64,000 nucleotides of DNA, from NCBI GenBank assembly GCA_963921405.1, contig OY992882.1, positions 2,045,001 to 2,109,000 of the forward strand. The letters are read 5' to 3'. Each line of letters starts with the position of its first letter. The first letter of the stretch is position 1. The stretch is from Cepaea hortensis. Its lineage: Eukaryota; Mollusca; Gastropoda; Stylommatophora; Helicidae. Under the pieces are notes generated by a model. That model searched no databases. It had not been told where the DNA came from and saw nothing but the letters and a program-made list of their open reading frames with translations. A program made the translations under genes and the position numbers. Positions 19,501 through 30,237 of the stretch are shown one piece after another.

Positions 19501-19631
19501 GCGGGAAGTCGATGGCAAATGAAAAATTCGGACTATGTTTGATGTGGAAAACAAACTTATTATGGTTTCACTTTCATTGCATCACAGCCAGGGGCCAGAG
19601 AGGGGGTGGTCCATTTCTCCCCAGTCTCCCC
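16559..19631 (-). mobile_element. complete Tigger/pogo-type DNA transposon, 3.07 kb
   Basis: Flanked by TA at 16557-16558 and 19632-19633. The terminal inverted repeats begin GG(T/G)GAGACTGGGGAGAAAT and match over 25 bp with one mismatch. The single gene is on the minus strand. Four further copies of GGGGAGAAATGGACC-like sites lie inside the left end (16755, 16776, 16798, 16818) and three inside the right end (19236, 19253, 19268 inverted). The TA duplication, CENP-B/psq DNA-binding head and DDD catalytic domain place it in the pogo/Tigger group. Confidence 0.92.
16973..18994 (-). pseudogene. Tigger/Jerky-like transposase, three frameshifts
   Basis: Starts MPRLYIRNTNKDLVTEERM at 18994, directly after an acceptor-like TTTGTTTCAG. 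Order of parts: psq helix-turn-helix (KVRKAAREYGIARSTL); CENPB-type second HTH (ending GNDWLCGFLRRNPEL); DDE_1 catalytic domain with IYNLDESGL, LILDNHDSHIS and TQPLDRSVFGP (a D-D-D set); GIWPFNEDVF; an acidic linker; and a C-terminal module (GQCVLCEYGTKKTCVYYVG, VEVEFLRKSEK). The frame changes near 18815, 17940 and 17490, each repaired in register by one base fewer; two of the sites are runs of five or six A. Otherwise all catalytic residues are present. Function when intact: cut-and-paste transposition at TA. Confidence 0.88.
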
Positions 19632-19633
19632 TA

Positions 19634-20204
19634 CGAGAGTAAGTTAATAAGTAAGTCACAAATGGCTGTAGAAAAATAAATAACTATGATAACAACTTGA
19701 AACCAATTTATTTTTACATTGTCCCTTTATTTCTCAACATAATTTCCACCAACATTGATGAAGTATCCCATCGTTTTATCAGTTCCCCCAAAACTGGCTG
19801 CATAGAACTGCGTGCCCTGTTATTCAAACCACGTTTTCACGTCACATTCAACTTCGGCGTCACTCGCAAAATGTCTCCCGCCAAGGTGCGTTTTCAGTGG
19901 ACTTAGCCCCTAGCGATTTCCCGTAAAGCGGTGCATAGTTGGGTAGAAAAAGTTACGAGGGCGAGTCAATAAGTAAGTCACACAGTTCTGTGGGATGGCT
20001 GGTAAATGGAAACAGGGCACGCAGATTTATGCAGCCAGTTTGTGAGGACTGATACAGCGATGGGATAAGTGCATCAATGTTGGTGGAAATTTTGTTGAGA
20101 AATAAAGGGACAATGTATGTATAGAAATAAACTGGTTTCAAGTTGTTATCATGTGTAGTTATTTTTCTACAGCCATTTGTGACTTACTTATTAACTTACC
20201 CCCG
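19634..20204. mobile_element. mariner-like foldback/MITE with about 190-bp inverted ends
   Basis: The left end CGAGAGTAAGTTAATAAGTA and the inverted right end CGGGGGTAAGTTAATAAGTA continue in inverted similarity for about 190 bp each side (CACAAATGGCTGTAG, CTGGCTGCAT). TA flanks at 19632-19633 and 20205-20206. An inner GAGGGCGAGTCAATAAGTAA at 19957 is mariner-like. There is no transposase ORF, so it must be mobilised in trans. It directly abuts the Tigger element. Confidence 0.8.
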
Positions 20205-20848
20205 TATTTTCCTCTCCTTTCTCTATTCCTATCAATCTTGCCTGTTGTCACCAAGTTGTGGAGTATATTTCCCCTTATAACATGCCCAAAATGTATTGAC
20301 TGTCATGTGTAAATTATCTAATCAGTTTCATGAATCGGTTTTCGTGTATCTTGAAAGGATTATAAAGAATAAGAAGGGACTTGGACACAGCAGGATAACA
20401 CTATAAAGTGAAATGCAAATATTGTTAAGATCTTTCATAGTTACAACAAGCACAGCATGTCTTCTCATTCGGTTATATGCCTTAATGTACCAATGTAGTG
20501 TCTTTACTCTGTTTATATGTTGTATTTTCTTGTATTTCCTTGCTGATGAAGGCTAACCACCGCAACGTCCTTTCTGTTCCGTAGTAGTGGTCTATAAGGC
20601 TGCACTACTCCTTGTTCTCTGATATAGTTAACATAATGACTCAACAAGTCACCATCAACCAACAAGTTCATTCATCTCCCATACTGATGACATTCATCAT
20701 CATCATCATCATGTGCCATGCCGATAAGCGTGGGCGGTCATGTTTTGTTTGCGTGCGTGTATGTGAGGAGATGGGGAAGGTTGGGGTTTAAGAGTGTGAG
20801 CGCACACAAACCAGAGCCTGCGATCGTGATCTGTTTTAAGAGGCTTCA
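20205..20848. other. intergenic DNA with a (CAT)n retroposon-like end
   Basis: A (CAT)n run at 20691-20711 followed by GTGCCATGCCG matches 16455-16480. It is probably the 3' end of a LINE or SINE on the minus strand. Nothing else recognised. Confidence 0.4.
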
Positions 20849-21427
20849 ATGTGCTTGTCTGTTGCCCTCTGTGCATGTTCATATTCGCCTGGGTGTCATT
20901 TATATCAAGAGCTGACAGAAAATGCTTGTCTGTTGCCCTCTGTGCATGTTTACAATCGCCTGGGTGTCATTTATGTCAAGAGCTGACAGAATATGCTTGT
21001 CTGTTGCCCTCTGTGCATGTTCATATTCGCCTGGGTGTCATTTATGTCAAGAGCTGACAGAATATGCTTGTCTGTTGCCCTCTGTGCATGTTCATATTCG
21101 CCTGGGTGTCATTTATGTCAAGAGCTGACAGAATGTGCTTGTCTGTTGCCCTCTGTGCATGTTCATATTCGCCTGGGTGTCATTTATGTCAAGAGCTGAC
21201 AGAATATGCTTGTCTGTTGCCCTCTGTGCATGTTCATATTCGCCTGGGTGTCATTTATGTCAAGAGCTGACAGAATATGCTTGTCTGTTGCCCTCTGTGC
21301 ATGTTTATAATCGCCTGGGTGTCATTTATATCAAGAGCTGACAGAATATGCTTGTCTGTTGCCCTCTGTGCATGTTTATAATCGCCTGGGTGTCATTTAT
21401 GTCAAGAGCTGACAGAATATGCTTGTG
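20849..21427. repeat. 71-bp minisatellite, about 8 copies
   Basis: The unit carries TGCTTGTCTGTTGCCCTCTG, TCGCCTGGGTGTCATTTAT and CAAGAGCTGACAGAAT. Because 71 is not a multiple of three, each unit reads in a new frame, giving a ladder of overlapping 68-codon ORFs that are not genes. Confidence 0.95.
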
Positions 21428-21714
21428 ATGTTTAAATACTTTAAGAAAAGAGACATTTAGGCATCAAAGTCAAAGTGTTACATAGAACATATACTGTTGT
21501 ATGACTGTGATAGTGATGAATGTATGCGTGGAATTGGTAAAATGACAGCTAAACATTTGTCGCAGGAGTGTCCAGCTTAAGCAGAACAGAGACAAGTATC
21601 TTGACCAACACCCGCTCCATCTGAAGACTCAGTCTATGGATATGTCAGTAAACTCAAGTTGACTGCTGCTTTCTTTGGACATCTGTATTCATATTAATTG
21701 CTGAAGGTGAACGA

Positions 21715-22005
21715 AGACTGACCTCTGTGGATTAGGGGATAGTGAGTAGCGCTATGTCATACTTCCCCGACACAGCAATCGCCGGTGCTCAATCAGTCGA
21801 TGGCGATTGGGAAGCCGACAACTGTGCGTTGATTTTCAAGGACTGAACTTCAGTATGCAATGACAACTCCTTTCGCTGTCACCTTCGCTAATGCGCCCTG
21901 CAAAGGCAAACTACTGAACTACCATTGTCTACTAAATCAGCCAAGTAATGCTGGGGTTGATCTCAACGTCCTGTAAAGGACGAGAAACTAACGTGTAACT
22001 ATGCA
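21715..22005 (+). mobile_element. SINE copy (decayed), TCCTGTAAAGGAC end
   Basis: The 3' portion reads ATGCTGGGGTTGATCTCAAC and GTCCTGTAAAGGACGAGAAA, matching the ends of the copies at 22030 and 39716. The 5' head is poorly preserved. Confidence 0.5.
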
Positions 22006-22029
22006 AGGGCATGTTTTTACTGTCTGTAG

Positions 22030-22296
22030 TATAACAGCCGGCTCCGTAGGGAAAAGTTACGGATGCACTTCGTAATCTCGCATACCGCATTCGGAACACA
22101 GCTGCGGGGGATTTGGCAGCAGACTACCTTGAGTTTTTTTTTTTTTAAATAAAATGGTATGGTCGGATAGGTCGTTCAGAAAGCAATGACAAATTACTGA
22201 ATATAAACTTGCCAAGAGATCACAAACAGCTAACAATGATGAGATTGACTGCGACGTCCTGTAAAGGAAATGCAACTAACTTTAACTAGTAGAACA
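22030..22296 (+). mobile_element. SINE copy with CCGGCTCCGT head
   Basis: The head GCCGGCTCCGTAGGGAAAAG resembles the 24477 copy. The body GAAAGCAATGACAAATTACTG, shared with 3960 and 24330 in inverse, leads to GACGTCCTGTAAAGGAAATG and CAACTAACTTT. An internal T-run lies at 22134. Confidence 0.6.
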
Positions 22297-22960
22297 AAAC
22301 ACCACTTACGCCAAGGCTCGAGTCTCCGCCACTGGGTGAGATAGGAATCTCACATGTCTGCTGCACACCAAAGTCTAAAGTTCCCTTAGCCTGGCCAGCC
22401 AGCACGGACGGGGTGAGGAAATATAACGCGACTGCTGACTACAACCGGCGGCCCGCGGAGCAAGCACGGCCCCGCGGTCAAAAATTCAAATCCCCTTCAT
22501 CGCGGGGATTTTCTTAACCAGATTTCGCCGAGACTTCCAGGTCAATGCGGCCTGAAATGTGTTCCACGAAATATCCTGGACAGTTAAGGCGGCCGATATT
22601 ATGTTGAGCACATCGTCTATCATGTGTCGATTGGTTAATAGAGCATGGGCTAGCAATGTTTAAGTCACAACTGTGTCACACCTCTATTTATCATTTCCAG
22701 CATCCATTTTTGTTTGGTCTAAACAAACTTTAAGTTTGGTACTGAATCTGTTAAAAAGTTGTTTAGATGGTATTAGACATGCTGTATTATGTATCAAATT
22801 AAAGGGTGTTGCATGGGGAAATCTACTGTATATAATCTCATGGCAGATAGGGAAGTGGCTTTAAACGATGAATCATCCCATGGCACTTAATTAGTTAATT
22901 TGGATGGGGACGGCGAGCCCTACAACACATCCCCGTGGCAATGGTACACGGGTGATGCGC
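22297..22960. other. intergenic DNA, one weak tRNA-like patch
   Basis: GCGGAGCAAGCACGGCC and AAAATTCAAATCCCC at 22455-22500 have B-box likeness but no clear cloverleaf. Nothing else recognised. Confidence 0.35.
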
Positions 22961-23690
22961 CAGGAGATAAGTCTACACATCTACCTCCCTCCGATGTCAG
23001 GAGACAAGACTACACATCTACCTCCCTCCGATGTCAGGAGACAAGTCTACACATCTACCTCCCTCCGATGCCAGGAGACAAGTCTATACATCTACCTCCC
23101 TCCGATGTCAGGAGACAAGTCAACACATCTACCTCCCTCCGATGTCAGGAGACAAGACTACACATCTACCTTCCTCCGATGTCAGGAGACAAGACTACAC
23201 ATCTACCTCCCTCCGATGTCAGGAGACAAGACTACACATCTACCTCCCTCCGATGTCAGGAGACAAGTCAACACATCTACCTCCCGCCGATGTCAGGAGA
23301 CAAGTCAACACATCTACCTCCCTCCGATGTCAGGAGACAAGTCAACACATCTACCTCCCTCCGATGTCAGGAGACAAGACTACACATCTACCTCCCTCCG
23401 ATGTCAGGAGACAAGTCAACACATCTACCTCCCTCCGATGTCAGGAGACAAGACTACACATCTACCTCCCTCCGATGTCAGGAGACAAGTCAACACATCT
23501 ACCTCCCTCCGATGTCAGGAGACAAGACTACACATCTACCTCCCTCCGATGCCAGGAGACAAGTCAACACATCTACCTCCCTCCGATGTCAGGAGACAAG
23601 TCAACACATCTACCTCCCTCCGATGTCAGGAGACAAGTCTACACATCCACCTCCCTCCGATGGCACACGGGTACTGCGCCAGGAGATAGG
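22960..23690. repeat. 37-bp minisatellite (ACATCTACCTCCCTCCGATG), about 19 copies
   Basis: 37-bp units with CAGGAGACAAG and two alternating joiners (TCAAC or ACTAC/TCTAC). Open in all three plus frames, giving ORFs up to 381 codons that are not genes. Confidence 0.95.
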
Positions 23691-23783
23691 TCTACACATC
23701 AATCTCCCTCGGATGGAGTTGAGCCTGTGTCAAGGCCCAGATGACTTCAAGATGAAGTGCACAGTCTGTGCTGTGCACAGTCA

Positions 23784-24012
23784 CCCCCCCCCCCCCCCCC
23801 CCCCACTTCCCCAGGCTTTTCAGTCAACCAACCAACCTCCCAATTCTATCTCAGGCGGTGTCACAGTCAACCAGCCAACCTCCCAATTCTACCCTAGGCG
23901 GTATCACAGTCAACCAACCAATTCTACCCCAGACCAACCAACTCCCCAATTCTATCCCAGGCGGTGTCACAGTCAATCAACCAACAGACCAATTTTATCC
24001 AAGCGATGGTAT
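23784..24012. repeat. poly-C tract followed by a short array
   Basis: About 22 C at 23784-23805, then four or five diverged copies of CAACCAACCTCCCAATTCTA and GGCGGTGTCACAGTCAA. Confidence 0.8.
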
Positions 24013-24235
24013 TTTCACTTAGTTGTCCGGATGAGTAGAAGTTGAAGTAGTCGTTTGGGTGTGCAAAAATTAAAATAATTATTTGGGAGAGCAGGAGTTT
24101 TAGTTATTATCGTTTAGAAATACGGAGATTACAGTGTAGAACTTCACAGCTGGTTAATAGACTTCAGTACCGACTTCGACTGTGTTCAACAACATCATAT
24201 CGGGTTCTCAACGTACTTTTATTTTTCCGCGTTTC

Positions 24236-24477
24236 CATCCTGTTTCGGGATATTGCGGTCAACACCAGCATCTTTCAGCTGTATGTTGATTCCTAGGCTA
24301 GATTACGCTCATCAGCACGCCACGACTTTCTGAGCGACCGGCTCCATACTCTCATAAGTCACTGGCGCCACTCGAACCACTTCTAATTCTCGTGCGCTCA
24401 CGTCAACCACGGGAGTATTCGGGATTAACGGAGAATGCTGCTAACTCCTCCGCCACGGAGCCGGCGTTCCCAACATA
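24236..24477 (-). mobile_element. tRNA-headed SINE, best copy of its family
   Basis: On the minus strand, from 24477: GCCGGCTCCGTGGCGGAGGA, an A box-like GGCGGAGGAGTTAGCA, then a B box-like GGTTCGAGTGG. The body ends with CTGAAAGATGCTGGTGTTGA and GACCGCAATATCC. Related copies: 3888, 21715, 22030 and 39716. Confidence 0.65.
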
Positions 24478-24499
24478 CTGATCCACTTTATTCAAATAT

Positions 24500-24690
24500 C
24501 ATATTATGAACAATAAGCAGCTTCCAGAACATCTAACGACACATCAAACTGGTTTGAGGTGCAGAGAAGGAGTAAGACAGAGTTGTGTTATACCACCATA
24601 AATGTTTAACATCTGTGCTAGAAAATATTAGAAACGCAAAAAATTATGAGACTTGTAAAAATTTCGATCTATTCAAGACGGCCGAAGATT
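24500..24690 (+). mobile_element. LINE reverse-transcriptase fragment
   Basis: A plus frame reads REGVRQSCVIPP, a stop, then MFNICARKY. This is a decayed copy of the RT motif GVRQGCVLSPLLFNIY seen intact at 43820 and 32300. Only this piece remains. Confidence 0.55.
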
Positions 24691-24734
24691 AATTCTAGAA
24701 CTGAGGCATGCAGTTTACCGGCCTCCCTCTCACC

Positions 24735-24847
24735 CAGTAACATAGGATTGGGTCACTTAATCCTACCTCACCCAGTAACATAGGATTGGGTCAGTTAATC
24801 CTACCTAACCCAGTAGCATGGGATTCGGTCAGTTAATCCTGCCTCAT
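24735..24847. repeat. 39-bp minisatellite, left part (split by LTR element A)
   Basis: Units contain CACCCAGTAACATAGGATTG and GTCAGTTAATCCTACCT. The array continues at 33112 on the other side of the retrotransposon. Confidence 0.88.
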
Positions 24848-26550
24848 TGTCACTTGTTTTCCCGGGAGGAACGTGGAATGAACAAGCACACCTTATTACT
24901 TCTTCTTCTTTGGGATTCTTGACTGACTTCTGTCTACACTCCTCCCTTCTGTCTTCCCTTCCATATATCTATTCCTTTCTCTCTCTCTATTATTCCTCCA
25001 TCACATACTCCGACAACAGTTTCCTTCAACAATAATAAAATATTTATTAATAAAACTATGTCTGGTGTATGTATGGACTGTGTAGGTGTAGTAGGTAGTG
25101 TATTCTATTGTTGGTGCAAGAATGAACTCGGAATGTCTAGTCTTGGTATCACCTCTCGCCCACTCACTCGGCCAAACCACAGGACATCACATAAAACAGG
25201 ACAGGTCTCACCCTGGATGTTCCGTAATGCTTGAGTCTAGAGGTAAATCCGTTATTGAACGAAACAAAACTGTTCACCACTGGATCACCGTAACGTAATA
25301 ATATTCCAGTAAGTCTATGACTTCGCCAGAGTCTGTTTCACGAAATTAATAATCCAACACGGGAAAAACCACATTACCACAGTCCTGCCTATTGTCTCTA
25401 ACGACTAGCACTGTTCTGACTTGTCTATTGGTTCTTCACTATGAGTATACAGTATAAACGTATGTAGTTTTATTTGGTTTTGCTTTCCGCCAGATTATCT
25501 TCCTTTTTCATTGTTACTTTGGTTATCTGGATATCCTTTGCTTCTTTTTCAAAGTTCATTGAAAGCAATCTTTTATTTCGTCTCCTTATTTGACCCTGTC
25601 TATGTTCGTCCTTGGTTTATTGAGGTATTTGATCTCCCCTCAAATGAAATGCCTTGAGTTTATCAACAAAGCTTTTTCTGTACACAAGACGTATGTGTCT
25701 ATCTTCTCTGATATATCAGTATGAGAACTGGAACCTGTGAGATGTAAAGTAAATCACGTGATATGCGTCTGCCACTTAATACTACTTATGTAAGTGTCCT
25801 TCTCCAGCCGGAATGAAAAGGCTTTCGAAGGATACACCGACATAAGACATATGAATTCACCAAAGTCTAAACTATTCACTAATAGAAAGCAATGGTAAAC
25901 GCTATGCACACACATCTATTTCCCTATACTTAAACTATTACGCCAAGGATATAATACCTTATATATGCACTTATCATCCTGGAATTGAAATACACTAGCG
26001 AATAAAACACTAATATCCCATATTCTTTCAACCATTAGGGACGTGTATTTCTTTCCCCACTCAGGATGCATAGATAATTCAGCCCAGTTTGGAACACACA
26101 CTAAACAGAAAACCCAGTTTCTACTATTTATATTGAGTGTCCAATCCTCCGTTATTGTTTGATGTTCATACCTCAACACTCGTCTCTTGACGTATCCTGC
26201 ACATCAAAAGGCGGTGAAATCACGTAGTGGTTAGTTGCTCGTTTCTTTCCGTTGTTACGCTGTTTCCCTGGGTCCCCTTACGCTAATACTTCAAAGCATC
26301 CGAACCCGTTGATCGCTTCGTCCGTTCATTTTTCCCCAACTCGATCTCCCCTTTTCCCACTGTCCGTCCGATCAGATCGTCTGGCAATGACCTCTGCGAA
26401 CACCTGTATCCTATTTTTATATCTGTCGGTCAATGATCTTTAATTTATCCTTCTCTCAGATTGAACGACTAGATTGTTAACCCTTCTCCTTCATTGTATT
26501 TACTCTTACTAGGTTATCAGGGAATCATTAACTCACAGTATCCCGTGACA
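24848..26550 (-). repeat. 3' LTR of copy A
   Basis: 1703 bp, TG...CA ends; matches 30238-31367 plus 32549-33111. Contains CTCCGACAACAGTTTCCTTC and an AATAAAA-rich stretch near 25036. Confidence 0.9.
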
Positions 26551-26563
26551 TAGGCCCCCTCTT
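26551..26563 (-). other. polypurine tract of copy A
   Basis: The minus strand reads AAGAGGGGGCCTA immediately before the 3' LTR. It is identical to copy B and is the expected plus-strand primer. Confidence 0.8.
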
Positions 26564-26623
26564 AAGAGAGTTGACCGCGTCGACTCTTCCTCACTGTAGG
26601 TTTGATTCCTATGATCCTCCAAC

Positions 26624-26725
26624 CTATTCTTCTTCCTCTGGAGTTGGATGTCTAGATAGGAAATCCGCTCCTACATTCTCCTTACCAGGAATGTATTCCA
26701 CGGTGAAGTTGTACGGCTGTAGTAC
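26624..26725 (-). pseudogene. RNase H C-terminal remnant, copy A
   Basis: Minus frame reads LVLQPYNFTVEYIPGKENVG, then ADFLSRHP and a stop. This is the classic end of a Ty3/gypsy RNase H. It lies downstream of the integrase module, next to the polypurine tract, so RNase H was the last pol domain. All of RT and most of RNase H are deleted. Confidence 0.8.
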
Positions 26726-26874
26726 CAACTACCATCTCATCAATCTTGCGTTGAGCTTCTGTGAAGTAGCTATGAACATTAAGTGTTGATGATATGTCTG
26801 GATTCTCACAAGGATCAGCACCTCGTCCAGTAGGCAACCTCATGGACAGCCTACCATACTACTCATGATCACCC

Positions 26875-29741
26875 TTAGTGTTGGCACATCGCCCCTGTAC
26901 GTTCAGTAGACCTCCTTTCGACTGGCGTAAGCGATGGCTCACAATACAGACGGATCGTCCCATCCTTACTGTAACACTGTTTCCATATTCTCTTGGTTTC
27001 CCCCGGCTTTGCCTCTGGGGATGTTCCGCCTCGTCCTCGTTGGACCGAGTCGTCTTTCCCAAACCTCCCGGACTTGTGCTTCCAGGACCATCTTGGGCGA
27101 TATTGGATCTGGTCAGCCAATCTTCGGTTGGAGTCCTGGGTATTTCTCGCCTTTCCCGACGTTACCCACCCCTCCTGAACTTGGTTACTAGTGAAAGTTT
27201 CCCTCTTGTCCTTTCCCTGACTTGTGATTTCCCTCCTTCCTTCGTTAGGTAAATCTGACCTATCACGTACTATCCCATAGGCCCTCCTATGTTGTACTGG
27301 CGATCTCTGGTCTTCGTCTGGACTGGTAACCTTTTTCTCAATGGCTGCCATCACCATAAAGTGCGAAGCTTTGCTCTCGGATCCCTCCTCATATTTCCGA
27401 ATGAGATACCTAGGGAGATTTTTCCTTTCTCCCCCGATCCGGATTCCGTAGGTATTCTTGGACACAACCTTTTCCACAGGATAAGGTCCTTTCCATCCTA
27501 CTTGGAGTATATTGGTCTCTGCTGGACCCCACACTTCCACTTTGTCTTCCACTTTAAGAGCTATTTTACTCTTAGTCCGCTTGTTGGGTGGTGCGTTCTG
27601 GCACTCCGAACAAGACTTCAACCACCGGCGTACATCTCCGGTCATTCCTGGCCAGCAATAATGGCCGGAAATTTGCTGCAAGGTCTCTCTTACACCCATA
27701 TGTCGATTCTCGGCTATGATGTGTCCACTCTGAAGAATGTGAGGACGGTGGGTCTCTGGAACCACCCACTGCTCATGTAAGTTGTCTCCCCTCCCAGCTC
27801 TCCGATAGAGTAGTCGATTCTTCAGAAAGTACTGTCCCCGTTCTGGTGGCTCAGCACTTCTTTGCAGCTTCCTGTAGCAAGGATGCAACGTAGTGTCCTT
27901 CCTCTGGGCAGTATGCAATTCCCCTACCACTGAGTTGTCACATAGTGTCTCTGCCTCTTTTTCCTTCCCCTGAGATCCACTGGCTACTGCTCCTCTGTGG
28001 GCTGGCTGTTTGGACATCCCCAAAAATACATATTTTGTGCCAATGATCATGGGAAATAAGGAGTCCGATAATACAGCAGCTGGAATAATGCCCGTGACGT
28101 ACCTGGATTTAATCTCCACTTTGGCGATTGGCAGCGTCATGGTAACAGCACTCCTCATTGCCGGCTGTATTTCTATGGTCTCCCCTGTAAGTTGGTCTGG
28201 GCTGACCAAGCTGGCGTCCACCACCGCTTCCCCATCCAAACCGGTATCGTAGAGACAAACAACCTGCTGGCCATTGACTTCAATCAGTTCGACCACAGGT
28301 GGCCTCTCTTGGTCCGGAGTGTCTTCCATCTCCTTGACCGTTTCCTTGCCTTCCTCTTTTGATTCCTCGAGGTTGGTTATGCAATTGGCGTCTTCTGCCT
28401 TGCATCTGCAGTCCACAGTATTATGTGTTTTCGACCGGCAGTGTGTGCACCATGTTCCCTTCCTAGGTTTCCGTGTGTCCTTTTTCTTCCTAGCTCCTTC
28501 GCCGACCTCAGCCTTGTCTGTGATCACCGTCGTAGGAATCACTTTGCATGCTGCGAAGTAAGAACTTTTAGGTTTTGATCTGCAGTCCTTCGTGTTATGA
28601 GAGGGCACCTTGCAGATTGAACACCACTTATCGGGCCACGGTCGTTTCGCTGAAGAATTCGAGGTGCTCTGGTTTCCTTCCTTCACCTTCTCTGAACTCT
28701 CCATTGACGCCTTTATATAAGGTTCCACTTTTTCTCCTTCCCAGAATTTAGGTTTCTTTTTCTCTTGTTTCTCCTGACCTTTGGTTTGTGTACTTAGTTC
28801 CGCCGTCTCCCCATGTACCTCTACGAATCGTTCCGCCAGCTTATTCACAACATCAATCCGTTCCGCCCCTTGTTCTCCCAAGAAGGTTCTGAGAGGTTTC
28901 GACATTTGCTTTCGCATCTGGTCGACCACCATCATCTCTTCGAGACTCTCATAGTCCCTCTTGAATTCTGCCAAGTCCATCCATTTCTGGAGATAGGATT
29001 TCAGCCTCAGACTATAGGCGGCGAATAGCTCTCCCGGCTCTCTTCTGGACGATCGAAACTTCTTCCGATACGTTTGTGCTGTGACTTCATAATGCTTCAT
29101 CAAAGTAGCTTTTAATTCTTCGTACTGATTTTCATGTCCTGGTGGTAGGCATGTATAAACCTCGTACCCCGAACCTATTAAGGCCTGGGATAATTTAAGA
29201 GCCCATCTGCTTCTATCCAGTCCCATAGCAACGCCATTGCCTCAAAGCGATTCGCAAAGTTGTCAAATTTTTCTTTAGACTCATCATAAACAGCTAAGGG
29301 AAACTTCATTGCATGGTAGCTAGATCCACTCATGTTGGTTGCCCCAGGTGAAGACGAACTTCCTTCTGCTGCATCTATTTCCCCCTTAGTTTGTGTCTTG
29401 AGTTCTAGCTCTCGCATGCGGTATTCATGTTCCCGTATCTTGTTGGCTTCCTCTGCTTGCAACCTCTTGTTGTCCTGTTCCAGTCCCAGTCTCCTGACCT
29501 CCTGTTCTATTTCCAGTTTCTTGGCCTCCTGTTCCAGTTTCTTGGCCTCCTGTTCCATTTCCAGTTTCTTGGCCTCCTGTTCAATTCTTCTCAGCTTGAG
29601 CTCTGCCTTTCGATCTTCTCTTTCTGCTTGACGACGCTCTCTTTCTACCACTTGTATATACTCGGATAGGGCTTGTCCAGACAACCCCATTGCTTCACCC
29701 CTTTCCCTCAATTCATCCATCTCTAGTTTATGAGTGGCCAT
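26875..29741 (-). pseudogene. gag-protease-partial integrase polyprotein, copy A, one frameshift
   Basis: Starts ATG at 29741 and ends at 26875. Same order as copy B: coiled-coil-rich N terminus; gag core (RREPGELFAAYSLRLKSYL); two CCHC knuckles (WCSICKVPSHNTKDCRSK and WCTHCRSKTHNTVDCRCK); protease DTGLDG; integrase zinc finger (GHYCWPGMTGDVRRWLKSC); GPY/F module (GWKGPYPVEKV); basic tail. A one-base deletion near 29200, relative to copy B, breaks the frame after RFEAMA. The integrase catalytic core and RT are missing, with the same junction as in copy B. Confidence 0.9.
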
Positions 29742-30237
29742 GGTAACTGAAGGTAAGTCAGCAGGCTGAGTAAAGAGACCCTAAGGCAGTAAGTACGTAC
29801 TACGTATCTCACATAAATATATATATATGTCAATATCTATATGTTATATATGACATCACACAGTACACCACAACTACTCTCACAACCTCACGAGAAGATA
29901 TAGGATACAGACTTATGTAGACGTGTGAAAGTGTGAACAGGTAAGTACTGTGTTTGAACACCTATCCACAATCACCCTGTCCGAATCTTTCTCACTGTAA
30001 GGTTCCCAACATTAATGTAATGTCTCTAACCTAAATGAAATGGCACCATATATCCAATGGACGTCCTTCCATTAAAAGTCATCAATGTATACTTATTTAT
30101 ATTCCAATAAGTATGTCCCAACATGCAGGTACTCCGCTATGCCTGTGCCAATATGCAGGTACCCCTCTATGCATACGCCCTGTTATGCCTGTCCTTTAAT
30201 GTAGGTATTATGTATTACCCCGCTCGCTCCACCATTT
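29742..30237 (-). other. untranslated leader of copy A
   Basis: Lies between the 5' LTR and gag start. Contains short repeats around ATGCAGGTAC and CTATGCCTGT, shared with copy B near 48600-48670. No ORF. Confidence 0.7.
30218..30234 (-). other. primer-binding site of copy A
   Basis: The minus strand reads TGGTGGAGCGAGCGGGG three bases after the LTR end. TGG pairs with a tRNA CCA end; copy B has the same with one change. The tRNA was not identified. Confidence 0.65.

Noticed and set aside
20718..21341. Ladder of 65-68-codon ORFs (MLVCCPLCMF)
   Set aside because: The 71-bp repeat shifts frame each unit, producing staggered identical ORFs. No gene.
22430..22510. tRNA or SINE head around AAATTCAAATCCCC
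   Set aside because: A B box-like string is present, but no matching A box spacing or second copy was found.
22900..24045. ORF of 381 codons rich in THLPPSDVRRQ
   Set aside because: It is the 37-bp minisatellite, open in all three frames, with no splice, start-site or domain support.
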